From Clostridiaceae bacterium BRH_c20a (GTDB taxonomy: Bacteria; Bacillota; Peptococcia; Peptococcales; BICA1-8), in contig LADT01000013.1 of NCBI GenBank assembly GCA_000961765.1, positions 1-64,000 on the forward strand: a DNA stretch of 64,000 nucleotides, written 5' to 3'. Shown here one piece after another: positions 24,477 through 32,320 of the stretch. The notes under the pieces were generated by a model. The model was not told where the DNA came from. It searched no databases and saw nothing but the letters and a program-made list of their open reading frames with translations. The translations under genes were made by a program, and so were the position numbers. The first letter of the stretch is position 1. The number at the start of each line of letters is the position of its first letter.

Positions 24477-25346
24477 CTATGGAAGTGGCATTTCTTGGGC
24501 ATTCTTTGCCTCATCAGGAATTACTACTTGCTCAGCTTTGTTTACGTTATAAATCTCATAGGAAGCAGACATTTCCATCCCTGAGAAGATTTCTCCCATC
24601 TCCTTAGGAAACTGCCCCTGTTCAACTATTGCTTTGCCCATATTTTGGATATTTTCCGTCAAATCCATAGAGGTTTTGACCATATCTAAGGTAGCTTTGT
24701 CAATCCAGATAATATATTTCATGTCTCCCATTTTACCTAATATTTCTGGTCCGAAAGGCATATTTGCTTGGCCAAAATTCATTCCCGGCATCTGTTTCAT
24801 TATCTCATCATATATCTCACTAGAAGCAATCATTTCAATTTTTACTGTTTCCTTTTCACCAACTTTTTCTTCTCCTAAAATCTTAGCCTCTTTTAAATTA
24901 TCTAGAAATAAGCTCATATTTTTGGCAGGGTCCATATTCATCATCTCAGCGAGAGCAGGATCATTAATACTCATCTTAAACCACTGTCCCTCAACACTTT
25001 GATAAATAGTCATCCCACCTTCTGTTGACTCCATATACTGCTCAATACTTAGTGGCTCACCGGTCTCTGGATTTTTAGTTTCCATAACCATTTTCATCAG
25101 CATAGGTTTTTGAAAAATTGTTGCCTTGCCTGTCATTGTCATATCAATTGGGCCCTGATCAGGCACCTGCATTTTCATCAGCATTTCCAGATTCATATCA
25201 TAATTATCTATTTCCGCCATTTTTTCATATGCAGCTCCGATGATATCCTGAGCTGATTTACCTTTTGTTAAATCCTTTGTGCCACATGCAGTAACTAAAA
25301 AACTGACAATCAGAAGCAGATAGAGTAATTTGGATTTCTTAAACAT
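24477..25346 (-). CDS. DUF6612-type lipoprotein
   Basis: A 289-residue secreted lipoprotein: signal ends FLVTACG with Cys21. After a short linker comes a LolA/LppX-like beta-sheet fold with alternating patterns (DNYDMNLEMLMKMQVPDQG, MTMTGKATIFQKPMLMKMVME, EGQWFKMSIND, MKYIIWIDKATLDMVKTSMD). It is very rich in methionine (about 12 percent), which is typical of this family in Firmicutes. It is expected to sit on the outer face of the membrane and perhaps carry a hydrophobic ligand; its role is unknown. The ATG follows AAAAAGGAAAAGGAGC. It is encoded downstream of a YtrA-type regulator and a small membrane protein. Confidence 0.85.
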   Translation of the reverse strand: MFKKSKLLYLLLIVSFLVTACGTKDLTKGKSAQDIIGAAYEKMAEIDNYDMNLEMLMKMQVPDQGPIDMTMTGKATIFQKPMLMKMVMETKNPETGEPLSIEQYMESTEGGMTIYQSVEGQWFKMSINDPALAEMMNMDPAKNMSLFLDNLKEAKILGEEKVGEKETVKIEMIASSEIYDEIMKQMPGMNFGQANMPFGPEILGKMGDMKYIIWIDKATLDMVKTSMDLTENIQNMGKAIVEQGQFPKEMGEIFSGMEMSASYEIYNVNKAEQVVIPDEAKNAQEMPLP

Positions 25347-25397
25347 TTTTTCAAGCTCCTTTTCCTTTTTTATTTAGTCTGATATAAAATAAAATCT

Positions 25398-25646
25398 TTA
25401 GAATTCTTTGTTCATGTATATTCTCACTGACATTATATAGGAAAACAAGGCTAATACCAAGGCTATTGCTAATAAAGTACTGCCAATTATCCAAGTCGGT
25501 ATTGCTAATACTGTCTCGATAATCTGCTGGAGCAACGGGTCCCTTTTACCAACATTATTCATTAAATATCCTGTTAGCCAGCTGGGCATAAAGAATAGGA
25601 ATAAAAAGAAGATCATTTTAATTATTCTACCATATTTTTTACCCAA
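25398..25646 (-). CDS. Small two-span membrane protein
   Basis: An 82-residue protein with two hydrophobic segments (IIKMIFFLFLFFMPSWLTGYL and IGSTLLAIALVLALFSYIMSV), ending SVRIYMNKEF. That ending is like the end of many ABC-2 type permease subunits (S-x-R-I-Y-x-x-K/R-E-F). It lies directly downstream of the YtrA-type regulator, a position often held by ABC exporter genes, so it may be a reduced or accessory relative of such permeases. No ABC ATPase is nearby. The start follows GGAAGGATACC. Confidence 0.7.
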   Translation of the reverse strand: MGKKYGRIIKMIFFLFLFFMPSWLTGYLMNNVGKRDPLLQQIIETVLAIPTWIIGSTLLAIALVLALFSYIMSVRIYMNKEF

Positions 25647-25742
25647 CTTTAGGTATCCTTCCTTTCCCGATGCTCAAGGCTAAAAAAATCATGACTTCTT
25701 TTAACTCTCAATTCTCCATTATTCATTTTCAATTTTTTCACT

Positions 25743-26120
25743 TCATTTTACCTCCCCATACAAAAGCTCCAGCATCTCTTGAAGTACATGAAACTCGATA
25801 CCTAAAGCTTTACTTTCTAAAATAACCTCTGTAAGCTTTTCCTCCACCACCCGCAGCCTTCTTTCCTTGAGCAGTTCTTTGTTTTGCCCCGAAACAAAGG
25901 AGCCTTTACCAGCTACTGTTTCGATAAAACTTTCCTTTTCTAATTCCTCATAAGCCCTTTTGGTAGTAATCACACTGATATGCAGATCTTTCGCCAGCGT
26001 TCGAATGGAAGGCAGGCTCTCTCCCGGCTCCAGCACCCCCATTACTATCTGGTTTTTAATTTGCTTCACAATCTGCTCATATAAGGACTCTGCTGACGAA
26101 TTTGAAATTATAATATTCAT
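25743..26120 (-). CDS. YtrA-subfamily GntR regulator
   Basis: A 125-residue protein with a winged helix (SLYEQIVKQIKNQIVMGVLEPGESLPSIRTLAKDLHISVITTKRAYEELEKESFIETVAGKGSFV), split at KDLHIS-VITTKRAYEELE as in YtrA. A short dimerising tail of two helices follows instead of a large ligand domain. The ATG at 26120 has GGGGAG 6 bases upstream; upstream in-frame starts lie inside the repeat operator and are rejected. YtrA proteins repress their own operon, usually ABC exporters. Four direct 9-bp repeats lie just before the ribosome binding site. Confidence 0.9.
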   Translation of the reverse strand: MNIIISNSSAESLYEQIVKQIKNQIVMGVLEPGESLPSIRTLAKDLHISVITTKRAYEELEKESFIETVAGKGSFVSGQNKELLKERRLRVVEEKLTEVILESKALGIEFHVLQEMLELLYGEVK

Positions 26121-26135
26121 AAGCATCTCCCCGCT

Positions 26136-26171
26136 GTAAATACTGCATATACTGCGTATACCGTATATACC
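26136..26171 (-). promoter_or_regulatory. Four direct 9-bp repeats before the YtrA-type gene
   Basis: On the plus strand GTAAATACT, GCATATACT, GCGTATACC and GTATATACC follow each other without gaps. They lie between the likely promoter and the GGGGAG site, where a repressor would block initiation or elongation. Probable autoregulatory operator of the downstream regulator. CAGTATACAC further upstream (26191-26200) may be another half-site. Confidence 0.6.
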
Positions 26172-26335
26172 GTTAATGTTCAACATGCACAGTATACACA
26201 AAGCCAACCCTTAATGTCAACACTATATGAAAAAGTTTTTTAGTATATTTCCCATTGGATAGTACAAAAACTACTTAGGAAAAGTTTCTCTCGGAATATT
26301 CTTGAGGTTAAGGTTTAGTTATAGGGGGGTCTCAT

Positions 26336-26986
26336 ATGAAAACACTAGTTTTAGGTGCTGGGCGGATGGGCAGTTCCGTTATAAAATATCTGGCATCCAA
26401 AGATGAGATACTAGTCTATGACCGCAATGAGGATAAAATTGAGGTCTTAAAAAAAGAGTTTAGTTTACCTATTAGGCTTGCTAGCTTCGATGATTTATTT
26501 GATACTGACTATTTATTTATGGTCATTAGTGCTGATGGGGTTACTGGCTTTCTAGAGGAGCACATCAAAGAATTGAAGCCGGGAGCAACAGTAGTCAATA
26601 TGGCAACAGCCTTGCCTAATGAAAGCTTTTTTACCTTTAAAAGATATAATAAGCGGGTAAATTTAGTCCAGGCAAAAATCATAGGTCACTACAAGGAACT
26701 TGAACTTGAGCCTCTGGTGCTCTTTTTAGAGGGAGACAAGAAAGAGCAGGTAGCCGATATACTGAGAGACTGGGGAAAGATATATTTTATGGAAACTGAT
26801 ATAGTTCACCAAATTAATGGTGAGGCTGTAAAGCAGGCCATATCAGCAGTAGAACACATGAAGGGTCATATAGTTCATTTTCGGCTTCCCAAAGATGTAG
26901 AAACAGCACTTTTAAGAAACGTCCTAGCCGGCACCCTAAAAGCTTATGCAGTAAATGATGTAGGTCCCTATTTTAATAATGTATAA
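26336..26986 (+). CDS. NAD(P)-binding Rossmann protein related to pyrroline-5-carboxylate reductase
   Basis: The 216-residue protein starts with a Rossmann fold (LVLGAGRMGSSVIKYLASKDEILVYDRNEDKIEVLKKEF). The G-x-G-x-M-G motif and acidic residue ending beta-2 suggest NAD(H) preference. The C-terminal helical part (VHQINGEAVKQAISAVEHMKGH, LLRNVLAGTLKAY) resembles the dimerisation domain of ProC/F420-dependent NADP oxidoreductase-like proteins, but shorter (ProC is about 270). The substrate is unknown. The ATG follows ATAGGGGGGTCTC. It stands alone and its 3' end faces a perfect REP palindrome shared with cbiO. Confidence 0.8.
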   Translation: MKTLVLGAGRMGSSVIKYLASKDEILVYDRNEDKIEVLKKEFSLPIRLASFDDLFDTDYLFMVISADGVTGFLEEHIKELKPGATVVNMATALPNESFFTFKRYNKRVNLVQAKIIGHYKELELEPLVLFLEGDKKEQVADILRDWGKIYFMETDIVHQINGEAVKQAISAVEHMKGHIVHFRLPKDVETALLRNVLAGTLKAYAVNDVGPYFNNV

Positions 26987-26991
26987 AAATC

Positions 26992-27048
26992 GGGGTCAGG
27001 CTTTACATTGTGAAATTATAACAATTTCACAATGTAAAGCCTGACCCC
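26992..27048. repeat. Full REPIN: perfect 26-bp inverted REP pair
   Basis: GGGGTCAGGCTTTACATTG... and its exact reverse complement ...CAATGTAAAGCCTGACCCC form a 57-base palindrome with an ATAAC loop. It lies between two convergent genes and can act as a bidirectional terminator. Its right arm encodes the last residues and stop of cbiO. The same sequence forms the ends of the RAYT element at 54537-55526. Confidence 0.95.
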
Positions 27049-27782
27049 AAAGAGGACCCCAAAGAGTACGGCACCTCTAACCCATGCTTTTCCATTAGTT
27101 CCTTATTAGAAAGAATTTCCGCGGGCTTTCCGGTTTCTATTATAGTTCCGTTATCTAGTACAATTACTCTGTTACACGTTTCTAAAATGAATTCTAAATC
27201 ATGGGAAGCTATTAACATAGCTTCTTGGTCTGTTGCTCTTAAAAAATTTATAAGCTTCCGTCTATAACGAACGTCAAGGTTTGAGGTGGGTTCATCATAA
27301 ATAACTAATTTAGGCTCCATGGCCAAAACTCCGGCAAGTGCAACCAGCCTCTTTTCCCCTCCGGATAATTGATGGGGTGGACGGTTTTCTAAAGACTTTA
27401 TGTCTAGAATATCTAAAGATTTATTAACTCTTTCCCCTACTTCTTTATCCGATAAACCCATATTTTGGGGTCCAAAAGCAATATCATCATATACAGAAGG
27501 ACAAAACAATTGATCATCTTGATTTTGGAAAACCATCCCTAATTCCGGTCTAAATTCTCCTTTCTTAACCGGTTTATTAAATAATATAATTTCTCCACTG
27601 ATAGGCTTTTTAATTCCTGCAATTGTCAAAAAGAGCGTTGTTTTTCCCGCACCATTAGGACCGACAATACCTATCCTTTCTTCCGAAAAAATTGTTTCAT
27701 TTAGATCTTCCAATACCTTTCTACCACATGGATATTGGTAGAATAAATTTGTAATTTTTAATATCTCATTTTGCCGTTTCAT
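27027..27782 (-). CDS. cbiO: ECF cobalt/nickel transporter ATPase
   Basis: A 251-residue ABC ATPase with Walker A GPNGAGKTT (about residue 39), Q-loop VFQNQDDQLF typical of ECF A-components, signature LSGGEKRLVALAG, and Walker B KLVIYDEPTSNLD plus the ASHDLEF switch. It drives metal uptake with the T-component and S-component encoded upstream. Its last residues, PYSLGSSLGSGFTL, are partly encoded by the REP palindrome: GGGTCAGGCTTTACATTGTGA reads GSGFTL-stop. The ATG start follows GGAGGCCAATC. Last gene of the operon. Confidence 0.95.
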   Translation of the reverse strand: MKRQNEILKITNLFYQYPCGRKVLEDLNETIFSEERIGIVGPNGAGKTTLFLTIAGIKKPISGEIILFNKPVKKGEFRPELGMVFQNQDDQLFCPSVYDDIAFGPQNMGLSDKEVGERVNKSLDILDIKSLENRPPHQLSGGEKRLVALAGVLAMEPKLVIYDEPTSNLDVRYRRKLINFLRATDQEAMLIASHDLEFILETCNRVIVLDNGTIIETGKPAEILSNKELMEKHGLEVPYSLGSSLGSGFTL

Positions 27783-27800
27783 GATTGGCCTCCGATGGAT

Positions 27801-27825
27801 TAGTGACTAGTGACTGGTGACTAGT
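27801..27825. repeat. GACTAGTGACTGGTGACTAG repeat, copy 1
   Basis: TAGTGACTAGTGACTGGTGA followed by CTAGT, repeated at 44322-44347 and in shorter form at 56871-56893 and 61128-61143. The stop codon of cbiQ (TAG, minus) lies in this repeat. Confidence 0.75.
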
Positions 27826-28576
27826 TCTTTAAGTACAATTGGGCAAATATTAATGCTACGGAAAAGGCTAAAGCCATAAGTAAAAGGGCAATATCCCTGG
27901 GATATATTTTAGAATTGTTTTTAAAAGCTATGGCCTGACCGTATCCTCTTATTGTCATGGCAGAAAAAACCCGCTCCGACTGGTCAAAGCTTCGTACAAA
28001 TATTGTACCAGTCATCGAAGCAAGTGTAGAAATTCCCTTATAGCTCTTTGGCTTAAACCCGCGTAGGCTCATAGAATGAGACATATTTGACAGATCCTTA
28101 CTTATTTCAAAAAAATATCTATACGTAAATGTCATCATATCTGTAAATATTACTGGTAAACCTAAAGACCTCATCGCCTTAATATTTTCTGTAAAGGAGC
28201 TTGTACCAAACAATACAATAATCAATGTTAAAATACTTAAAAATCTGCCCCCAATTAACAAACTACTTAGCAAGCCTTCTTCTTTTACCGCTAAAGGTCC
28301 TAGCATAAAAAGCACTGTACCCTTGGAAACAAAAATTAATAATATTAGCATTGTAATAAGGAAAAAGCCTGGCAAGCGCAATCTGGATAATAAAAATGAA
28401 AATGGAAGCCCCGAGAGCAGATAAACGCTTATGCTAATTACCACAATAAAGGGTATCAACTTTAATGTACTTATAAATGCAAAGGTAAATATCAAGGTCA
28501 TTAATCCAATAATTTTCACCCTTGGCTCCCAATTATGAATAACAGAATCAAAATCACAATATTTATCTAGCCACAT
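27821..28576 (-). CDS. cbiQ: ECF cobalt/nickel transporter T-component
   Basis: A 251-residue membrane protein with about six spans. The conserved start is LDKYCDFDSVIHNWEPRVKIIGLM. The ATPase-coupling helices carry the two Ala-Arg-Gly signatures; here MRSLGLPVIFTDMMTFTYRYF, SMSLRGFKPKS and SAMTIRGYGQAIAF. It anchors CbiO and moves the S-component. The GTG/ATG overlap with cbiM (one base shared at 28576) shows tight coupling. Confidence 0.95.
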   Translation of the reverse strand: MWLDKYCDFDSVIHNWEPRVKIIGLMTLIFTFAFISTLKLIPFIVVISISVYLLSGLPFSFLLSRLRLPGFFLITMLILLIFVSKGTVLFMLGPLAVKEEGLLSSLLIGGRFLSILTLIIVLFGTSSFTENIKAMRSLGLPVIFTDMMTFTYRYFFEISKDLSNMSHSMSLRGFKPKSYKGISTLASMTGTIFVRSFDQSERVFSAMTIRGYGQAIAFKNNSKIYPRDIALLLMALAFSVALIFAQLYLKN

Positions 28577-29232
28577 TAATTGCTCACCTTTTCATTTAGA
28601 CCCATAAGCTTAGGCTGGACTTTTTTTAAATAAATAAATAAAAACGCTGTAAATATCCCCTCAATAATCACCAGAGGTATATGGGCTATACTAAGAGTGA
28701 AAATAGCCTGTTTTTCAGCGACTACATCAATATTCGCAGGGATAAAGTTCACTAAGATTAAGAAAAACATTAATACACTCAAGCCTAAGGCAAGGCCTCC
28801 TACTACAAAGCCTACAAATCCAAGCCTAAATCTATTGTGTTTAACAAAGCTCTTACTATTATTATATATAAAAAAGCTAACAAAAGCAGGTAATCCTAAA
28901 ATTACCGAATTTATCCCTAAAGTAGTCAAACCTCCATGTCCAAATAAAACTGCCTGAAAAAATAGGGATATAATAATGGCCGGGAAAGCATAAAAACCCA
29001 ATAATACCCCCATTATACCATTTAATGCTAGATGAACACTTACAGGGGGGATTGGTACATGTATTAGAGAAGCTACTAAAAAGGCAGCAGTCAGTATTGA
29101 GGCCTTGGGTATATCTTCTCTTGGGTTTTCTTTTTTATTAATATTTCTCAAGGAGAAATATGCCGCAAAACCGGTTACTGCATATCCGGAAATTACTATT
29201 GATCCCGGCAAAATACCATCAGGAACATGCAT
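28576..29232 (-). CDS. cbiM: ECF cobalt/nickel transporter S-component CbiM/NikM
   Basis: The 218-residue membrane protein starts MHVPDGILPGS. The N-terminal Met-His-x-Pro-Asp-Gly coordinates Co2+/Ni2+ directly in this family and must stay unprocessed. Further conserved blocks are IPVPPVSVHLALNGIMGVLLG (second metal histidine) and FGHGGLTTLGINSVILGLPAF. About seven spans are predicted. Specificity for Ni or Co cannot be read reliably; the partner upstream is of the NikL kind, which slightly favours nickel. It overlaps its neighbours by one base on both sides. Confidence 0.95.
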   Translation of the reverse strand: MHVPDGILPGSIVISGYAVTGFAAYFSLRNINKKENPREDIPKASILTAAFLVASLIHVPIPPVSVHLALNGIMGVLLGFYAFPAIIISLFFQAVLFGHGGLTTLGINSVILGLPAFVSFFIYNNSKSFVKHNRFRLGFVGFVVGGLALGLSVLMFFLILVNFIPANIDVVAEKQAIFTLSIAHIPLVIIEGIFTAFLFIYLKKVQPKLMGLNEKVSN

Positions 29233-29666
29233 TAATTCTTCCTCCTAGTATAAAATAAAGCAGTCCCAATCATTCCCCAAACAACCGATGCAGCCATAAT
29301 AAGCTTTTGAATCCAGGTGTAACCTGTACTTCCTGCTAAGGAGGCTTCCTCACCAATTTCTATATTTATATTTGCCCCATGGCCACCATACCTAGCTTGG
29401 ATAGCCCATATTCCCTTTTTCGAGAAATCAGGGGAAAAAATATAACGGCCATTTTCATCAGCTAACCCTTTAGTCCAAGGATTTGCTAGGTCATCTGGTG
29501 CATACACTATTATTTGAGCATTAGCCATAGGTTCACCACTATCATACTTGGCTACTAATTCATAAGACATGTTTGCATTATACTCTATTTTGGCCCCATG
29601 GGCATAGGCAATTATAGGACTAACTAAAATGACTAAAAATAATGCTAAAATTATTATCCTCTTCAT
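29232..29666 (-). CDS. NikL/CbiL-like extracytoplasmic component of the Ni/Co transporter
   Basis: A 144-residue protein with a signal peptide ending AYAHG, an extracellular Ig-like domain (SYELVAKYDSGEPMANAQIIVYAPDD, DENGRYIFSPDFSKKGIWAIQARYGGHG) and a C-terminal membrane span (LIMAASVVWGMIGTALFYTRRKN). The start of the mature chain (HGAKIEYNA) and GGHG offer histidines for metal. It matches the periplasmic-domain partner (NikL/DUF4198-like) found with NikM or CbiM. It is coupled to cbiM by a one-base overlap. Confidence 0.85.
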   Translation of the reverse strand: MKRIIILALFLVILVSPIIAYAHGAKIEYNANMSYELVAKYDSGEPMANAQIIVYAPDDLANPWTKGLADENGRYIFSPDFSKKGIWAIQARYGGHGANINIEIGEEASLAGSTGYTWIQKLIMAASVVWGMIGTALFYTRRKN

Positions 29667-29711
29667 GAGTAATCACCCCACTTGAAATTAGGTACTAAGT
29701 ATCTTGGTCCA

Positions 29712-29782
29712 CTTTGCTTCGCTAGATTAAGAATCTGTGTACCGGACCTAGCGAAGCGGAATCTTAATCTAACGCAGTGAAA
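29712..29782. repeat. GCGAAGCG-family inverted repeat
   Basis: TTCGCTAGATTAAGA and TCTTAATCTAACG flank a centre with CTAGCGAAGCGGAATC. Intergenic, abutting the stop of the lipoprotein gene upstream in the operon. Confidence 0.75.
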
Positions 29783-29784
29783 TC

Positions 29785-30594
29785 TTACCCTCGGATTTTT
29801 TCTACATAACAATGTCCTTCTCCTACATGGGGTAAAGAATAAAGAAGGTCTGATAGCTTTTCGTAGTCACTATTTGACAACTTAGTTTTCAAACCTTGGT
29901 TGTCAACATCGAGCTGACCATTCTCTGCTATGTTGGCAAAAGGTTCAAAGCCTAATGAACCTAGATTCAGGTCATCATCAGCAGGTGTTTCTATATCTCC
30001 AAAAATATGATCTAAATGGAAGGTCATTTCCAGTTCAGCTTCTTTTCCTCGTTGTACAATACCTTTTCTTTCATCACCAATGAATTCACCGGCTTTAATA
30101 AGTAATTCCTGATCAAATTTAATACTAAAATTTATAGTTTTATTCTCTTTTTTTGCGTCACCTATTAATACTAACACATTTCCTTCGGCAGGTCCTCCAT
30201 TACCTTTTACCATACTCCATGATATGGCGTTATAATGTCCTACAGGGGCATTCTCTACTTTTCCAACAACACTAGGCCCTTCGCCTTGGGCGATATCCAT
30301 AGTATATATTTTATCTAAGCTAACTTTACTGGAAGATTTTATTTCTCCACCCCCATAGGCATCATAGGGCGGATTAGCTTGATAACCAGTTATATCCGCT
30401 AAATTTACATAAACATGATCAAAACTTATTCGCCAATTATCCTTTGAAATAAAGCCCTCCCTTGCAAAATCTTCACCGTTAGCTACAAACTTTAAGGTAC
30501 CTACCTCTTTTACTTCTTTTTTACCCAAAGAGCACCCCGTTGGTACTAATACAAAAATTAACAATAAGGCTGTCAAAAAGCATATTTTTTTCAT
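29785..30594 (-). CDS. Lipoprotein of the Ni/Co uptake operon, function unknown
   Basis: A 269-residue lipoprotein (LVPTGCS, Cys21). The extracellular part is beta-rich with repeated strands (GTLKFVANGEDFAREGFISKD, WRISFDHVYVNLADITGY, NFSIKFDQELLIKAGEF). The C-terminal part AELEMTFHLDHIFGDIETPADDDLNLGSLGFEPF and HVGEGHCYVEK contains several acidic residues, His and Cys that could bind metal. It is first in a minus-strand series leading to nikL-like, cbiM, cbiQ and cbiO, so it is probably a metal-linked surface protein. No family name can be given securely. The start follows TAGGAGGAAAATAC. Confidence 0.75.
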   Translation of the reverse strand: MKKICFLTALLLIFVLVPTGCSLGKKEVKEVGTLKFVANGEDFAREGFISKDNWRISFDHVYVNLADITGYQANPPYDAYGGGEIKSSSKVSLDKIYTMDIAQGEGPSVVGKVENAPVGHYNAISWSMVKGNGGPAEGNVLVLIGDAKKENKTINFSIKFDQELLIKAGEFIGDERKGIVQRGKEAELEMTFHLDHIFGDIETPADDDLNLGSLGFEPFANIAENGQLDVDNQGLKTKLSNSDYEKLSDLLYSLPHVGEGHCYVEKIRG

Positions 30595-30622
30595 TGTATT
30601 TTCCTCCTAAAATTTTAATTTG

Positions 30623-30666
30623 AAAAGGCCATGGATACTACCCAAATTGGGCAGACCTCCATGGCC
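30623..30666 (-). terminator. Hairpin with T-run in the Ni/Co operon leader
   Basis: On the minus strand GGCCATGGA pairs with TCCATGGCC, with inner GCCCAATTTGGG, followed by TTTTC. It lies 30 bases before the lipoprotein gene and may be the terminator of the upstream PilZ gene or an attenuator for metal control. It does not match a NiCo or cobalamin riboswitch that I can recognise. Confidence 0.6.
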
Positions 30667-30699
30667 TGATTACAAATTGTACTGCTAAATTAATAGAAA

Positions 30700-30716
30700 A
30701 TACACTTCTTGTGTAT
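30700..30716. promoter_or_regulatory. Palindromic operator candidate before the Ni/Co operon
   Basis: ATACAC-TTCTT-GTGTAT. On the minus strand TTGATACAC provides a -35-like hexamer overlapping the palindrome, with TATTAAT downstream. A metal-responsive repressor site is plausible (inference). Confidence 0.4.
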
Positions 30717-30836
30717 CAATACTTTATACTAACTAATCCCGGTATCAAACAAAACTTGGTACTGTTTCATACAGCATTATTATTAAAAAATATTCGACTC
30801 TCTAAAAAGAATTCCTTCTTTTTTTTGGAAAACAAA

Positions 30837-31256
30837 TTATGACTTAGGGATAGACTTTACTTTTCCTAACCGGCGCTGTTTTATTTGATAAATATTTAAG
30901 CACCGAACAAGCTTCATTTGTTCACATTCCTTAAAGTGAATAAACTCTAGTCCATAATTTATTTTTACAGGGCTAAGTATTTTTTTCCATAATGCTTTTC
31001 CATATAACTTTATTGGTTCATTTTCTATCTTAAACTCAATTTGTAAAATTAAGTCAATATCACTAGGTAAGTCTAAAGCAGTTTCCATTTTCATTCCAGT
31101 ACTACTCAAGTCTAAAATTAACAAAGATATTGTTTTATCTAAATCCACCACTTGGCCATTAATAAATTTAAAATGAGCATCGGCACTAATCGCATAAGTA
31201 AAATATACTCGAAAGTTATTTCTCCGATCAGTTGATGTACTCATATTTTTCAACAA
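30837..31256 (-). CDS. PilZ-domain protein, copy B
   Basis: A 139-residue single PilZ domain. The c-di-GMP-binding RxxxR is RNNFR (about residue 12) and the DxSxxG motif is DLSSTG (about 50). TTG start (31256) follows AAGAGGTGAG. The protein is 75 percent or so similar to the neighbouring PilZ gene by eye, so this is a tandem duplication. It has no membrane span or partner domain, so it should work as a diffusible c-di-GMP receptor. It lies beside an exopolysaccharide operon. Confidence 0.88.
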   Translation of the reverse strand: MLKNMSTSTDRRNNFRVYFTYAISADAHFKFINGQVVDLDKTISLLILDLSSTGMKMETALDLPSDIDLILQIEFKIENEPIKLYGKALWKKILSPVKINYGLEFIHFKECEQMKLVRCLNIYQIKQRRLGKVKSIPKS

Positions 31257-31429
31257 AACTCACCTCTTATCCCTAACAAAGACTACTTATTTAATTATAT
31301 GCAACTAACATTAAAAAATTTGTTGAAATTTGCGGATTATGGCTTTACTTCGTTACTTTCTCTAATTCATATTGAATTAATAGTAACACATTTTGAAATG
31401 TATCACAAAGCGATACATCGTTATAAGCT

Positions 31430-31834
31430 TTAGTTACCTGAGCCCGATATTTTCTGCTGTTTTATTTGATGGATATTTAAGCACCGTACAAGCTTCTTTT
31501 GTTCACCTTCCTTTAGGCAAATAAACTCTACTCCATAATTAATTTTTACAGGGTTAAGTATTTCTTTCCATAATGTTTTTCCATATAATTTAATAACTTC
31601 ATTTTCCATAATAAATTCAATTTGTAAAATTAAGTCAATACCACTGGGTAGGTCTAAGGCTGTTTCCATTTTCATTCCAGTACTACTTAAGTCTAATATT
31701 AATAAGGGTATAATTTTATTTAAATCTACCATCCTACCACTAATAAATCTTATATGAGCCTTGGCATTAATACCATTATTAAAATATACTCTAAAGTTCT
31801 TTCTTCTTTCAGCTAATTTGCTCATACTTTTCAA
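31430..31834 (-). CDS. PilZ-domain protein, copy A
   Basis: A 134-residue PilZ protein with RKNFR and DLSSTGMKME, as in copy B, so both c-di-GMP-binding motifs are intact. The TTG start has GAGGAGTGAGG upstream. Both copies share long stretches (RVYF, SSTGMKMETALDLP, VKINYG.EFI). Upstream sequences are also similar (CAACTAACA...AATTTGTTG), so promoter and gene were duplicated together. Transcription is likely independent of the polysaccharide operon, which ends at a terminator upstream. Confidence 0.88.
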   Translation of the reverse strand: MKSMSKLAERRKNFRVYFNNGINAKAHIRFISGRMVDLNKIIPLLILDLSSTGMKMETALDLPSGIDLILQIEFIMENEVIKLYGKTLWKEILNPVKINYGVEFICLKEGEQKKLVRCLNIHQIKQQKISGSGN

Positions 31835-32146
31835 CGAACCTCACTCCTCAAATAATTTAGTTAGACTTCTGATATAAATAGGATAGCTTTAGGTTGTCCA
31901 ATTTCATTGTAAGCAACTAACAATAAATAATTTGTTGTAACGCGGATGATAAATACATTTATTTCCATCAAATAACTATTTTTTTTTACAATCTTTTATA
32001 TAATTCTCTCTTTTTCTATAGAAAAAAATGCAGGTTATAATTAACCTGCATTTTTACTATCTACTACCCTATAATCCCATTCCATTTAAAATCAATAGAT
32101 TCATGTATTCCCGCCTTTTGAGGATTAACTACACCCAATTTAACTA
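31835..32146. other. Spacer after the polysaccharide operon
   Basis: Contains the PilZ promoter region and a strong hairpin, AAAAATGCAGGTTA with TTAACCTGCATTTTT (about 32024-32056), which should end the leftward polysaccharide transcript. The part 32057-32146 has no coding frame with a ribosome binding site that I could find. Confidence 0.7.
32024..32056 (-). terminator. Terminator of the polysaccharide operon
   Basis: About 12-bp stem with A/T-run flanks on both sides, downstream of the 57-aa gene that ends the operon. Confidence 0.75.
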
Positions 32147-32320
32147 CTAGGAAAATTTTACCATTACATTTTCACATTGTAAAGCCTGACCCCTTATGCT
32201 TTTTACTGCATTAAATGGGGTTAAGTCCATTACTCCCAAATTGTTTCTTCTGCCTAATCCTTCTTCAATGTTTTTTTCTTTCTTTTTTTCCCGCAAAAGT
32301 TTTCTATTAGGATGTCCCAT
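32147..32320 (-). CDS. Small basic protein, 57 aa, end of the polysaccharide operon
   Basis: An ATG at 32320 with AGGAGGAAGG 7 bases upstream opens a 57-residue frame: MGHPNRKLLREKKKEKNIEE, then GLGRRNNLGVMDLTPFNAVK. It overlaps the end of the phosphatase gene by 14 bases, so translation is coupled. It is highly basic and hydrophilic. The C-terminal SIRGQALQCENVMVKFS is encoded by a REP element read in a third phase, so the original protein probably ended near NAVKSI. Family unknown; the block LGVMDLTPFNAV looks conserved-protein-like. Confidence 0.7.
   Translation of the reverse strand: MGHPNRKLLREKKKEKNIEEGLGRRNNLGVMDLTPFNAVKSIRGQALQCENVMVKFS
32171..32193. repeat. REP element copy within the 57-aa gene
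   Basis: TTCACATTGTAAAGCCTGACCCC at 23 bases shares GTAAAGCCTGACCCC with the RAYT ends; one base differs from the consensus (CATTG for CAATG). It is preceded by TTTTACCATTACAT, which also precedes the RAYT right end (TTACCATTATAT), so it may be a solo remnant of a full element. Confidence 0.9.

Noticed and set aside
30600-30720. NiCo or cobalamin riboswitch before the Ni/Co operon
   Set aside because: No match to the B12 box or to the conserved NiCo core that I remember; only a simple hairpin is seen.
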